Of a stretch of DNA of 64,000 bases, positions 54,620 through 64,000 are shown piece after piece. The stretch is from the NCBI GenBank assembly GCA_002723085.1, contig PBNK01000021.1:1-64000 (forward strand), in the 5' to 3' direction. The position numbers and the translations under genes are program-made. Position 1 is the stretch's first letter; each line of letters begins with the position of its first letter. The notes under the pieces were generated by a model. That model saw only the letters and a program-made list of their open reading frames with translations, was not told where the DNA came from and did no database searches. The stretch comes from Crocinitomicaceae bacterium (lineage in GTDB: Bacteria > Bacteroidota > Bacteroidia > Flavobacteriales_D > Parvicellaceae).

Positions 54620-55906
54620 TTGAAGAAAATAAAGTCTAATATATCTTTAAACAACCGTTCAAAAAAGACATTTCGTTTTTTTTACTACACACTAATTTTT
54701 ATTTTCATTTTAAAACCCAATAAACTTAAATCCCAACTAATTGATTACGAATTGATTGGAGAATTTTCTAAAGATTCTTTAAATAAAATATGGAAAAACA
54801 GGAATATTCCTAAATTAATGGCTCCTATTAAAAATGGGATTGCCATTTATCATGTAAATTATTATTCACACTGGATTGATGGAAGCAAAATAAAAGCATC
54901 AGGGAGGTACCTTGTTCCATTAAAAGTAAAAGACTTTCCTAAACTAGTTTATAATCATGGCACTAGGATAAAAAAAGGAAGGCCAAAAATTTTAAAAGGT
55001 GAAAATATACTATGTATGATTTTTGCTTCAGATGGATATGGTGTTTTAAGTCCTGATTACATTGGTTTGGGAGAAGGTGAAAAAACTCACTTATATTGCA
55101 ATGTTGAAAGTGAAGCAATTGCAGGGATTGATTTCTTAATAGCAATTGATGAATTAAACAAAGAGCTTGAACTTAAATCTAATGATCAATTATTTATATC
55201 TGGATACTCGCAAGGTGGACATGCGGCAATGTCTCTACATAAAGTCATTGAAAGAGATTATAAAAACATCTTAAAAGTTACAGCTTCTGGACCTATGTCA
55301 GGTCCATATAATATTTCAGGAATTCAAGGTCAAGTGATTTTTAATGAATATACTCAACCGCATTACCTACCCTATCTATTGTATGGGTTAAATGTTGCCT
55401 ATAAAATATGGCCAGAAAATGAATTTAATAACATTTACAGACCACCTTATGATTCAATAATTCCAACACTATTTGATGGAAAACATAAAGTCAAGGCTAT
55501 TAATAAAGCTTTGCCTAAAATTCCGGTACAAATAATAAAACCTGAAATTGTTGACACATATAAATCTGATACAAATTTTATTTTACACCAACTTTTAAGA
55601 AAAAATGACGTAAGCAATTGGAAACCAACAGCTCCCATTCAAATGTGCTATTGCGAAGCAGATGAAGAAGTTCTTTTTGAAAATGCTATATTAACAAAAA
55701 AAAATATGGTTTCATTAGGTGCTGAAAATATTACTTCTGTTTCTGCTGGTAAAAAATATGGCCACGGAAAATGCGCTGGGTTTTCAGCTTTATATACAAA
55801 ATATTATTTTGACACTTTTAAAAAAGGTAAATCCACAACAGGAAGAAAAGGGGCTTTTGTAAAAAGAGCACTGTTAAGCATTTATAAAATTTTCGAAAAC
55901 AACTAA
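54620..55906 (+). CDS. secreted alpha/beta hydrolase (lipase-like)
   Basis: A 428-residue protein starting with TTG directly after the previous stop. An N-terminal hydrophobic segment (residues about 18-34) serves as signal peptide. The hydrolase core has PKLVYNHGTRI (about residues 109-119), VLSPDYIGLGEGE, and the nucleophile elbow FISGYSQGGHAAM with Ser197. A later ITSVSAGKKYGHGKC may supply the His. The arrangement matches secretory lipase/esterase families. Substrate is unknown. It belongs to a compact operon with gatB, TlpA-like and M1 genes. Confidence 0.75.
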   Translation: MKKIKSNISLNNRSKKTFRFFYYTLIFIFILKPNKLKSQLIDYELIGEFSKDSLNKIWKNRNIPKLMAPIKNGIAIYHVNYYSHWIDGSKIKASGRYLVPLKVKDFPKLVYNHGTRIKKGRPKILKGENILCMIFASDGYGVLSPDYIGLGEGEKTHLYCNVESEAIAGIDFLIAIDELNKELELKSNDQLFISGYSQGGHAAMSLHKVIERDYKNILKVTASGPMSGPYNISGIQGQVIFNEYTQPHYLPYLLYGLNVAYKIWPENEFNNIYRPPYDSIIPTLFDGKHKVKAINKALPKIPVQIIKPEIVDTYKSDTNFILHQLLRKNDVSNWKPTAPIQMCYCEADEEVLFENAILTKKNMVSLGAENITSVSAGKKYGHGKCAGFSALYTKYYFDTFKKGKSTTGRKGAFVKRALLSIYKIFENN

Positions 55907-55908
55907 TT

Positions 55909-58900
55909 ATGAAAAAGTTAATTCTAATACTGCCCTTTCTATTCTTAAATGAATTTATTAAGGGTCAAAACAAATATTTTCAACAAAAAGTTGATACTGA
56001 AATATTTGTTGAACTAGATGACATTAATCATACATTAAAAGGAAATGAAAAAATCACTTATCATAACAATTCAAGTTCAAATTTAGACTCCATAATAATA
56101 CACCTTTGGCCGAATGCCTATAAAAATGTGGATACTGAATTGGCAAAACAAAAATATGAGAATGGATCAACAGTCATAAAATTTGCATCAATTGACGAAA
56201 GAGGGTATATAGATTCTCTAAAATTTAAAGTTAATGGTAAAAACGTGAAATGGAATTTTTACAAGAATTATATTGACATAGCTGTGTTACAACTTAACTC
56301 ATCATTAAAGCCTAATGAAAAAATAATCATCGAAACTCCTTTTTTTGTTAAAATACCATCTGGTGATTTTTCAAGACTAGGCCACATAGGTCAATCTTAT
56401 CAAATTACACAATGGTTCCCTAAACCAGCAGTATATGATGAAAACGGATGGCATCCCCTTTATTACTTAGACCAGGGAGAATTCTTTTCTGAATTTGGTT
56501 CATATGATGTAAAAATTTCACTGCCAGAAAATTATGTAATTATGGCAACTGGTGATTTAGTTGATGGAGAAAAAGAATTAGAATTTTTAAATAATAAAGT
56601 TAAAACAACTAAACAAAAAACTCTTCCTGAAAGAGACTCCATTGGAAGAATAGACATGTCTTTTCCAAAAAGTAGTAAAAAATTTAAAACTGTTCATTTT
56701 AGACAAAATAATGTACATGATTTTGCCTGGTTTGCTGATAAAAGATATCATGTTCTTTCAGGTGAAGTTGAATTGCCAAAATCTAATCGGAAAGTCAAAA
56801 CATGGGCATTATTTACCAACCAAGAAGCACATCTTTGGACTAAATCTATTGAATACTTAAACGATGCTACCAAATATTTTTCTAAATGGGTTGGGGAATA
56901 CCCATACAATCACGTAACGGCTGTAGATGGAACAATAAGTGCCGGTGGGGGAATGGAATATCCAAACATTACGGTTATTGGCAACTCATATGATGCCCAC
57001 TCATTAGAAACTGTGATTATTCACGAAGTTGGGCACAATTGGTTTTATGGGATTTTAGGTTCTAATGAAAGAGAACATGCTTGGATGGATGAAGGTATGA
57101 ACACTTATATTGAAATCCGTTACATGGAAGAAAAATACAATGGGCAATTCATGAATATTCCGGTACTGAATTTGAAAGATAAAAATATTCAAGAAGCTAC
57201 TTATCAATTTAATGCCAGTAGAAATTACGATCAACCTTTAAAAATGGGTTCTGAAGATTTTACAGAATTTAATTATGGAGGAATGGTATACGCAAAAACA
57301 GGAATTGGATTTCATTATCTAAAAGGATATTTAGGTGAAGAACTTTTTGACAAATGCATGAACAACTACTTTGATAAATGGAAATTCAAACACCCTAAAC
57401 CCCTTGACTTAGAGAAAGTTTTTGAAGAAACATCAGAAAAAAACTTAGATTGGTTTTTTGATGGATATATAAATACTTCTTTGAAAACAGACTATTCTTT
57501 TAAAAGTTTAAAAAAAATTAATGAAAATGATTATCTAATTAAAATAAAAAACAAAACTGGGTATTCATCCCCTGTTTTAATACAATCCATTAAAAACAAC
57601 AATGAATCAAATGAAATCTTAGAAGAATTTTGGATCGATGGATTTAAAAAAGACACCAGCGTTGTACTTTCCACAAATGAGACTCCAGATCAGTTTGCGA
57701 TGGATATTAACCAAACTACTACTGATTTTAACCATTCACAAAATACTTTGAATACAAACGGGATATTTAAAACTTTGAAACCTATTGGATTAAAACTCAT
57801 TCCATATGACAATAACACCACTAAAAATTTTATTCATTGGCTGCCTATTTTGGGCTACAACTACAACGATAAAACCATGCTAGGACTATCGCTTTATAAT
57901 AAAAGCGTATTCACTAAAAAAACAGAATTTTTGATAGCTCCTATGTATAGTTTTGAAAACAAAGGAGTTTTTGGGATAGGTGAAATAAGTAGAAACATAA
58001 ATACAAATAGCATTTTTCCTAAAATTGAATTGGGTTATAAAATAAGAAGCTTTTCTAATCACTTTGAAGGCAGATACTCTAATGACAGATGGATAAAACA
58101 TGAATTATTTAGTGAATTTAGAATAAAAGAAAAAAAAGTTAGGTACTCTCCTACTCAAAGGCTATTAATTAGAGCTTTAAAAATTGATGATCATAGAATA
58201 TCAGGCAATTCCATATTGCCTTTACAATCAGCAACTCAAACAGCATACTATGGTCAATTTAAATACTCTTTAGAAAGTAAACAAGTACTTAAACCTAAAT
58301 CATTGGAATTAAGCTACACTTATGGATATGATAATGAGAATAAAAGAAACTTAGTTAGCTCATTACAATTAACTGGAAATTACCACCTAAATTACAACAG
58401 AAACTTAGACGCAATTAAGGTAAGGATTTTTGGGGGCTATAATTTTAATACATTTAATGGAAGGTATAATCTATTCATAAAAGGTCAAGATGGATACAAT
58501 GACTATTTATATGACCGAACATATCTTGCAAGAAATAGAAGTTTTCCTGGAACTTTTTCACAACAAACCTCCTTAACTCAAGGAGCATTTAAAACCAACT
58601 GTAAACAAGAAACTGATAAATGGCTTCTTGCATCAAATTTTCTATTTGAATTGCCAAAATTACCATTAGGATTGTTTTTAGACCTAGCTTCATACTACAA
58701 TGAATATGATGTTTACAATGTAAATACTGGATTAACTACAAGACAAGAAGAAACTCTTTTTTTATATAATGCTGGAATATGTTTAAATATTGAAATAAAT
58801 GAAAAACCACTTTTAGGAATTTACTTGCCTTTAATTTATAGCAATGCAATAAATAATTCATATGTTGCTACACAAAATCAAGAAAAGTTTTCAGATTTAA

Positions 58901-58980
58901 AATTGCTTCAAAAAATTACATTTGTACTCAATTTAAATGAAATAAATCCGTTTACCATTAAAAAGAATATTAAACCCTAA
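55909..58980 (+). CDS. M1 family metallopeptidase with a C-terminal barrel-like half
   Basis: A 1023-residue exported protein with a signal peptide ending at KGQ. Residues about 25-545 form an M1 aminopeptidase: the GGMEY exopeptidase motif (about 345-350), zinc motif HEVGH (372-376) and the second Glu at 395 in MDEGMNTYIE (HEXXHX18E). The rest (about 620-1023) has no peptidase feature. It is a run of short amphipathic beta strands with Tyr/Gly turns, similar to outer-membrane barrels or surface-antigen domains. The protein may therefore be anchored in the outer membrane with its peptidase in the periplasm or outside. Confidence 0.85.
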   Translation: MKKLILILPFLFLNEFIKGQNKYFQQKVDTEIFVELDDINHTLKGNEKITYHNNSSSNLDSIIIHLWPNAYKNVDTELAKQKYENGSTVIKFASIDERGYIDSLKFKVNGKNVKWNFYKNYIDIAVLQLNSSLKPNEKIIIETPFFVKIPSGDFSRLGHIGQSYQITQWFPKPAVYDENGWHPLYYLDQGEFFSEFGSYDVKISLPENYVIMATGDLVDGEKELEFLNNKVKTTKQKTLPERDSIGRIDMSFPKSSKKFKTVHFRQNNVHDFAWFADKRYHVLSGEVELPKSNRKVKTWALFTNQEAHLWTKSIEYLNDATKYFSKWVGEYPYNHVTAVDGTISAGGGMEYPNITVIGNSYDAHSLETVIIHEVGHNWFYGILGSNEREHAWMDEGMNTYIEIRYMEEKYNGQFMNIPVLNLKDKNIQEATYQFNASRNYDQPLKMGSEDFTEFNYGGMVYAKTGIGFHYLKGYLGEELFDKCMNNYFDKWKFKHPKPLDLEKVFEETSEKNLDWFFDGYINTSLKTDYSFKSLKKINENDYLIKIKNKTGYSSPVLIQSIKNNNESNEILEEFWIDGFKKDTSVVLSTNETPDQFAMDINQTTTDFNHSQNTLNTNGIFKTLKPIGLKLIPYDNNTTKNFIHWLPILGYNYNDKTMLGLSLYNKSVFTKKTEFLIAPMYSFENKGVFGIGEISRNINTNSIFPKIELGYKIRSFSNHFEGRYSNDRWIKHELFSEFRIKEKKVRYSPTQRLLIRALKIDDHRISGNSILPLQSATQTAYYGQFKYSLESKQVLKPKSLELSYTYGYDNENKRNLVSSLQLTGNYHLNYNRNLDAIKVRIFGGYNFNTFNGRYNLFIKGQDGYNDYLYDRTYLARNRSFPGTFSQQTSLTQGAFKTNCKQETDKWLLASNFLFELPKLPLGLFLDLASYYNEYDVYNVNTGLTTRQEETLFLYNAGICLNIEINEKPLLGIYLPLIYSNAINNSYVATQNQEKFSDLKLLQKITFVLNLNEINPFTIKKNIKP

Positions 58981-59724
58981 ATGACTTTAAAAAAAACATA
59001 TTTTGCTTCTGACTTTCATTTAGGCTCTCCTACATACGAAAAAAGTAGAAAGCGTGAAGTTTTAATAATTAACTGGTTAAATGAAATAGCTAAAGATGCT
59101 GACGAGATTTATCTAGTGGGTGATTTATTTGATTTTTGGTTTGAATATAAAAATACTGTTCCTAAAGGTCATATTAGATTTATAGGAAAAATTGCTGAAC
59201 TTATTGATAAAGGAATTACTGTTCATATTTTCACTGGTAATCACGACATGTGGATGTTTGATTACTTTGAAAAAGAACTAGGTATTCAAATAATTAGGGA
59301 GCCAATAAATAAGGAAATCAATGGTAAAAAATTTCATATTGGACACGGAGATGGACTAGGGCCTGGTGATCAGTCATATAAAATCATAAAAAAAATATTT
59401 TCTAATAAATTATGTCAATGGCTATTTAAACGAATACATCCCAATTTAGGAATTAGCGTTGCAAATGCATGGTCAAATAGAAGTAGAGAAAAAGAAGGCG
59501 AGCTCAAGTTTTTAGGGCCTGAAAAAGAATGGTTAATACAATATTGTAAAGACGTTTTGAATAAAAAACATTTCGATTTTTTTATATTTGGACATCGTCA
59601 TATTCCAATAGAATATAATTTTGAAAATGGTTCAAAATATGTAAACCTAGGTGACTGGATAAACAACTTTACTTATGCAGAATTTGATGGAATAGATTTG
59701 AATTTGAAAAAATTCGATGCTTAA
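58981..59724 (+). CDS. UDP-2,3-diacylglucosamine diphosphatase (LpxH-like)
   Basis: A 247-residue calcineurin-like metallophosphatase starting directly after the M1 stop. All metal-binding motifs are present: YFASDFHLGSPT (about residues 7-18), YLVGDLFDFWFEY (about 41-53), FTGNHDMWMF (about 80-89), HIGHGDGLGPGD (about 118-129) and FIFGHRHIP (about 200-208). LpxH removes UMP in lipid A synthesis. Together with lpxK 8 kb upstream it supports lipid A production. LpxH versus the related LpxH2/LpxG groups is not resolved here. Confidence 0.87.
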   Translation: MTLKKTYFASDFHLGSPTYEKSRKREVLIINWLNEIAKDADEIYLVGDLFDFWFEYKNTVPKGHIRFIGKIAELIDKGITVHIFTGNHDMWMFDYFEKELGIQIIREPINKEINGKKFHIGHGDGLGPGDQSYKIIKKIFSNKLCQWLFKRIHPNLGISVANAWSNRSREKEGELKFLGPEKEWLIQYCKDVLNKKHFDFFIFGHRHIPIEYNFENGSKYVNLGDWINNFTYAEFDGIDLNLKKFDA

Positions 59725-59728
59725 CTAA

Positions 59729-60724
59729 TTAAGCAATTTTGTTAATCAAATCAATAATTCTATTTGAATATCCAGCTTCATTATCGTACCAACCAATAAC
59801 TCTAACCGTATTTTTTGAAACGTTTATAAGTTGAGCATCAATTATACAGGAATTTACATTTCCGATTATATCTGTTGAAACAATTGGGTCCTCAGTATAC
59901 TCCATAATTGATTTCATATTACCATTTGATACATCTTTAAATGCACTTTTAAGCTGATCAAGGTTTGGAGTTTTATTAACATTACAAATAATATCAGTCA
60001 TTGATCCGTTTATTACTGGAACTCTTATACCTATACCTTCAAGTTTACCATTTAATTCTGGAAATATTTTACCAATAGCTTTAGCTGCACCTGTTGAAGT
60101 AGGAATAATAGAGTTTGCAGCAGCTCTGGACCTCCTTAGGTCCTTATGAGGAGCATCATGAATATTTTGATCACTAGTATATGCATGAGTAGTAGTAATG
60201 TAGCCATTTTCAATTGAATAAAGATCATTGATTACTTTAACCATGGGAGCAGCGCAATTGGTAGTACATGAAGCATTACTAATCACTTTCTCATATCCAT
60301 CTATTAAACTATCGTTAATTCCCATAACAATAGTTTTAACTTCTTTATCTGTAGATGGAGCTGATATTATTACTTTTCTTGCGCCTGCAGAAATATGTTT
60401 TTCAGCACCAATCATAGACCTAAAAATTCCTGTTGATTCAATTACAACATCAATTTCTAATTCAGACCAAGGTAAATTTTCAGGATCTCTTTCATTAAAT
60501 ACTTTAATTTTAGTTTCATCAATAGAAATTGAAGAATCACTATAAGTAATTTTTTTATTTAGTGTTCCATGTACAGAATCATATTTTAATAAATGTGATA
60601 AGATTGATGTTTCAACAAGATCATTAACAGCAACAATTTCAATGGATGAATTATTCAAAACAGCTCTAGTAAAAACTCTTCCAATCCTTCCAAAACCATT
60701 AATAGCTACTCTTATTTTTGACAT
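59729..60724 (-). CDS. gap: glyceraldehyde-3-phosphate dehydrogenase, type I
   Basis: A 331-residue NAD-type GAPDH. Features are VAINGFGRIGRVFTRAV (about residues 5-21), NDLVETSILSHLLKYDSVHG (about 34-53), catalytic SNASCTTNCAAPM (about 150-162) and the C-terminal WYDNEAGYSNRIIDL (about 311-325). It performs the glycolytic oxidation of G3P. The stop lies 4 nt from the convergent LpxH-like stop. A near-consensus promoter is found at 60752-60783. Confidence 0.96.
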   Translation of the reverse strand: MSKIRVAINGFGRIGRVFTRAVLNNSSIEIVAVNDLVETSILSHLLKYDSVHGTLNKKITYSDSSISIDETKIKVFNERDPENLPWSELEIDVVIESTGIFRSMIGAEKHISAGARKVIISAPSTDKEVKTIVMGINDSLIDGYEKVISNASCTTNCAAPMVKVINDLYSIENGYITTTHAYTSDQNIHDAPHKDLRRSRAAANSIIPTSTGAAKAIGKIFPELNGKLEGIGIRVPVINGSMTDIICNVNKTPNLDQLKSAFKDVSNGNMKSIMEYTEDPIVSTDIIGNVNSCIIDAQLINVSKNTVRVIGWYDNEAGYSNRIIDLINKIA

Positions 60725-60751
60725 TTCTAAAATTTTAATTCAGCATTAGTG

Positions 60752-60783
60752 TAAATTTAACAACAAGTGTCGTTTAAAACAAA
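60752..60783 (-). promoter_or_regulatory. predicted gap promoter (Bacteroidota -33/-7 type)
   Basis: On the minus strand TTTG (60783-60780), 20 nt, then TAAATTTA (60759-60752), one mismatch from TAnnTTTG. It is 28 nt before the gap ATG. Confidence 0.5.
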
Positions 60784-60834
60784 TTTTGGAAATATAATTT
60801 GATTCATCATAAAATTAAATAAAAAAATCTACCT

Positions 60835-60872
60835 AAAAAAAAGCCCCTACATAAAATGAAGAGGCTTTTTTT
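60835..60872 (-). terminator. intrinsic terminator after the T9SS protein gene
   Basis: Arms AAAAGCCCCT and AGAGGCTTTT (one mismatch) with a 10-nt loop, bounded by A and T runs, lie 17-54 nt past the stop of the T9SS protein gene. On the minus strand it ends in a U run. It also separates that gene from gap. Confidence 0.75.
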
Positions 60873-60888
60873 ATGTTTTAAAATTTGA

Positions 60889-63800
60889 TTAATATTTAAT
60901 AAACTTAGCAACTTTACTTGATGTTTTTGTTTCAAGAAGCACAAAATATGTTCCAACATTGTAATTGGAAACATTAAAGTTTATTGAATGGGTACCTGCG
61001 TTTCTATTTTCATTTTTAATCACTTCAATTACCCTACCATTAAGATCATAAACCGTTGCCTTAACAGCGGATGAAGTACTCAAATCAAAAGTTAATTTAG
61101 CTTGATTAATAACTGGGTTAGGGTAAACCATTAAATCTTTGATTTCTTGAACTGGCTCGTTGGAAATTTCAAAATCATCAATAGAAAGAAGATTATCAGA
61201 TCTCCAAATACCTCTAGCATGAGTTCCTAAATAAATAGCTCCAGGATTATTTACTCTTCCATCTTCCCAATCTCTCCATTGTTGGCGAACATCAAATACA
61301 GGAACAACTCCTACTTGATCATTACACGCTGTCCATTGAGTTGAAGTACCGTTTAGATTATCAGTTGTAAAAACTCCATACTCAGTTCCAATAACAATAA
61401 TATCAGTTGACGGATCTCTTTCAACTATACATCCAAATACAGGCATATCAGGTAAATTTCCATCAATTGAAGTAAACGTTGGACTTGCTGAAGTTCCATT
61501 AGTTGAGTAATAAACATGATTCCCAGATGTTCCACCAAGAACTACACATACGTTATCAGGATTTGTAGGATCAACAGAAATATCTGTAACAGATTTCCCA
61601 CCAAATGAAGTGGTAATTTTAACTGTATGAAGCTGGTATTCAACTGGTGATCCATCTAAATATGAATATAGATGATTATCGTCATCATAATTAATATTAT
61701 TAAGTGCAGCTCCAGTTATAGTATCACCATTAGAAATAAGAATCAAAGTATCTGGATCTTGTCCAGCTGCAGGATTATTTGTTGGTTTGTAAGATATATC
61801 TGCAGCCTCTGCAGTATATGCACTATCAAGACCTGAAACTCTCATTAAAGCTCCAGCTTCATTTCCACACCAAACGTAGTTTCCATCTTTTGAAAATTCA
61901 AAACTCTTCATGTTAGCAGAACTAAAAGATGAATTTACAAACAATTTCCACCATTCGGGTGAAGTTGTAAACCTCATCATATCTCTAGTTATATATGTAC
62001 TAACATCTCCCTGTGTAACATACAAAGATTGCACATAGTCAGGAACCATAATTGTATCCTGAGGTTGTGGATTGTAATAATAAGTTTCACCAGCAAAAAT
62101 GGTATCAATAAAATTTGGAAGAACAGAATCTGTTGCAGGAATAACTGAGTCAAACAAAACTACAAGGTCTTGTGTTAGTGTATATTCAAGCGGAATACCA
62201 AAAGATTCACTAAAATATTGAACAGTTTGGCCAACATACATTGATGAGTCTGGAATAAATTCAATAGAATCACCAGTATTCATATCCATAGGATCTTCAA
62301 ACAACCTTAATGCAGTGTAAAAAGAACCACAATTTAATCCAACAGTACCAGAACAAGGCGCAGCAACCTGTTGCCAATTTAAGCCTTTATCATTTGATCT
62401 GCTAACGCTTCCACTGTAGATAGAAGCAATCATTGCTTCATTATCTAAATAAGATATTTCACATTCAAATCCATCACCGCCCATAACCTCTTGAAATTCT
62501 AAATTCCCAGCAACTGAATTATCATTGTATTGTGTACCATTATCTTGAGAACCACCCATAACAGCTCCATCACCACCATAAGCCATGGCATAAAATTGCG
62601 TTACATTATATCCCTTATTGAAAACAGCACCAAATCCATTAGTTCTTTTTTGAACTCCACCATCATTACCAACAATTAAATTGTATTGATTATCATATAG
62701 TAATCTATGATTGTCAGCATGAATATAATATGGATTTGTTGGAGGCAAAGCCCAGTTAGAAACAGGATACCATTGACCATTATCACAATCAGTGTTGTTA
62801 GTTGCAGTCCATTGCCACAAATCAATACCACCTAAAATACAAGCATCACCATAGGGTGTTGATATTATAACAAGATCATAATTTCCTTGACCGCTTCTCG
62901 ATGTTAATGGGGCAAATCCTGTTGTGGAAGCAGGTCCAATTTGACACCAATTTGTTCCACCATCAATAGATCTGTGTACACCCGCAAGTGTACCATTTGT
63001 AGAAGAGAACAATGCATATAATGTGTAGTGGCCATCAGAATTTAATGTGTCAGAAATAGCATATTCAGCTCTTCCTACTCCAAAACCAGATAATTGACCA
63101 GTACTATGTAAGTCAGTGAAGCTATTTCCTCCATCATTAGAAATAAAGGTTCTCTTACCACTTTGAGTTATGTCTAAAATAATGGTTTGACCATCTTTTG
63201 AAACTTTCACATCACCAACAGAACCTGAAGAAGAAATCCCAGAAACAGACGTTGGTATTCCAAGATCAACCATTTTTTTCAATCCAAAACCAACACCTGC
63301 ATAATAAAGAGTGTTGTCTTCTGTCATGTCTAACTGTAACTTATTAATGTCTGCACCATTAGTTTGTGAAACTTGCTGAAAATTAAAATTACTTAAATTC
63401 ATGCTATACCAAATTCCATCAGCATCAGAAACACCTGAATATTCTGAACTTAATCCACCCTCAAATTGACTACCCCCAGAAGCAACATATAAAGTACCGT
63501 TATTTGAAACTGCAATTGATGAAATACCAATAGAACCTACACCAGTTGCAGCTGATGATACTGCCTCATCAAATTCTTGAACTCGTGTCCAATTTGCACC
63601 AGCATTGTAAGAAACAAAAAGACCACCAGTAACACTTCCAGCAAACATTGTGTTTGGATTATTTGGATCAATAGCAATAGCTCTTGTTCTTCCTCCAACA
63701 TTATCAGGCCCCTCTTCAACAAAACTAAGATTAGAAGACTTAGCTGCCATTAGTTGTAAAACCTGCTGTTTTGCAGACGCTAATTTTGATTTTTCAACCT

Positions 63801-64000
63801 TACCTGTTATTGCATCTCTGTAAATTAAATTGTAGTATTCAGCAGCATCGTTCCAAGACTTTGCATCTTTAAATGAAGGAAGTTCTTTAGAAAAGTATTC
63901 TCTGTTAAGTTCTGAATTGTCAATTTCATTGGAATTTACAAGAGTAAAAACCATCGCAATTGAAGCTGTTGAAAGTAGTGTTAAAAGTATTTTTCTTTTC
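60889..64000 (-). CDS. T9SS-secreted Asp-box/VPS10-like protein (5' end outside window)
   Basis: The frame remains open to the window edge. The 15 codons before the ATG at 63954 encode a typical signal core (KRKILLTLLSTASIAM), so the true start is just outside. At least 1036 residues are visible. Asp-box/BNR blades (SYNAGANW, SNDGGNSF, SIDGGTNW, SNDKGLNW) form a sortilin/VPS10-like propeller, including an EGPDNVGGRTRAIAIDP opening. The last 75 residues (VYPNPVINQAKLTFDL to KVAKFIKY) are a type A C-terminal T9SS sorting domain, so the protein is secreted or attached to the surface. Confidence 0.9.
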   Translation of the reverse strand, partial: KRKILLTLLSTASIAMVFTLVNSNEIDNSELNREYFSKELPSFKDAKSWNDAAEYYNLIYRDAITGKVEKSKLASAKQQVLQLMAAKSSNLSFVEEGPDNVGGRTRAIAIDPNNPNTMFAGSVTGGLFVSYNAGANWTRVQEFDEAVSSAATGVGSIGISSIAVSNNGTLYVASGGSQFEGGLSSEYSGVSDADGIWYSMNLSNFNFQQVSQTNGADINKLQLDMTEDNTLYYAGVGFGLKKMVDLGIPTSVSGISSSGSVGDVKVSKDGQTIILDITQSGKRTFISNDGGNSFTDLHSTGQLSGFGVGRAEYAISDTLNSDGHYTLYALFSSTNGTLAGVHRSIDGGTNWCQIGPASTTGFAPLTSRSGQGNYDLVIISTPYGDACILGGIDLWQWTATNNTDCDNGQWYPVSNWALPPTNPYYIHADNHRLLYDNQYNLIVGNDGGVQKRTNGFGAVFNKGYNVTQFYAMAYGGDGAVMGGSQDNGTQYNDNSVAGNLEFQEVMGGDGFECEISYLDNEAMIASIYSGSVSRSNDKGLNWQQVAAPCSGTVGLNCGSFYTALRLFEDPMDMNTGDSIEFIPDSSMYVGQTVQYFSESFGIPLEYTLTQDLVVLFDSVIPATDSVLPNFIDTIFAGETYYYNPQPQDTIMVPDYVQSLYVTQGDVSTYITRDMMRFTTSPEWWKLFVNSSFSSANMKSFEFSKDGNYVWCGNEAGALMRVSGLDSAYTAEAADISYKPTNNPAAGQDPDTLILISNGDTITGAALNNINYDDDNHLYSYLDGSPVEYQLHTVKITTSFGGKSVTDISVDPTNPDNVCVVLGGTSGNHVYYSTNGTSASPTFTSIDGNLPDMPVFGCIVERDPSTDIIVIGTEYGVFTTDNLNGTSTQWTACNDQVGVVPVFDVRQQWRDWEDGRVNNPGAIYLGTHARGIWRSDNLLSIDDFEISNEPVQEIKDLMVYPNPVINQAKLTFDLSTSSAVKATVYDLNGRVIEVIKNENRNAGTHSINFNVSNYNVGTYFVLLETKTSSKVAKFIKY

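Noticed and set aside
54620-55906. Two alternative starts for the lipase-like protein
   Set aside because: No in-frame ATG gives a better leader. The TTG start directly after the previous stop keeps the signal peptide.

Overview
The window is about 64 kb of an AT-rich (roughly 30% GC by eye), densely coded bacterial chromosome. It fits a free-living, probably marine, member of the Flavobacteriia/Bacteroidota. The supporting signs are a C-terminal type IX secretion sorting domain, Bacteroidota promoters (TTTG, 19-21 nt, TAnnTTTG), A-rich leaders in place of strong Shine-Dalgarno sites, a type-3 ProRS, an AcnB-type aconitase and many exported proteins and lipoproteins. The genus is inference and was not tested. 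I see no prophage, transposase, IS element or CRISPR array. No gap between genes exceeds 300 bases.

Region 1 (1-16.3 kb) is a surface polysaccharide locus. It begins inside an SpsF-like cytidylyltransferase and continues with a sialic-acid-type synthase (NeuB/SpsE) and a sialyltransferase-like protein. Then come GT2 and GT4 glycosyltransferases, an FkbM methyltransferase, a D-glucuronyl C5-epimerase-like gene broken by one in-frame stop, a zinc-finger SAM methyltransferase and an AsnB-type amidotransferase. A polytopic membrane protein lies on the opposite strand. The inferred product is a glycan with a nonulosonic (sialic-type) acid and a uronic acid.

Region 2 (16.3-25 kb) is mostly housekeeping: rlmH, nadC, a YihY/BrkB protein, a chalcone-isomerase-like secreted protein, rsmE, purB, an EI24 protein and a TPR/PD40 exported protein. 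It ends with two tandem paralogous exported proteins (23.8-26.2 kb).

Region 3 (26.2-29.9 kb) is the most unusual module. A lipoprotein with a CotH-like front half and a beta-helix rear half is followed by a VTC-type polyphosphate polymerase domain protein, a DUF4956 membrane protein and a family I pyrophosphatase with an export signal. Together they suggest phosphate-polymer or phosphotransfer chemistry at the envelope.

Region 4 (30-41.4 kb) holds cinA, a DUF4197 protein, a uridine-phosphorylase-like enzyme, a SirB1-type protein, an orphan SiaB-SiaC partner-switching pair, a GH109 glycosidase-like protein, acnB, a YjjG nucleotidase, a small membrane protein and upp.

Region 5 (41.4-50.1 kb, minus strand) has a second small glycan operon (radC, wecB, a polysaccharide-deacetylase-like protein and a FemAB/GNAT-like protein). 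It is followed by tRNA-Glu with rpsT, a conserved unknown gene, proS, a coiled-coil protein that has lost all four zinc-ribbon cysteines, and a Nif3-like protein.

Region 6 (50.1-64 kb) is a tight plus-strand run: lpxK, purine nucleoside phosphorylase, gatB, a TlpA-like lipoprotein, a secreted lipase-like hydrolase, an M1 peptidase with a barrel-like C-terminal half, and an LpxH-like hydrolase. It ends with gap and a large T9SS-secreted Asp-box protein that runs off the right edge.
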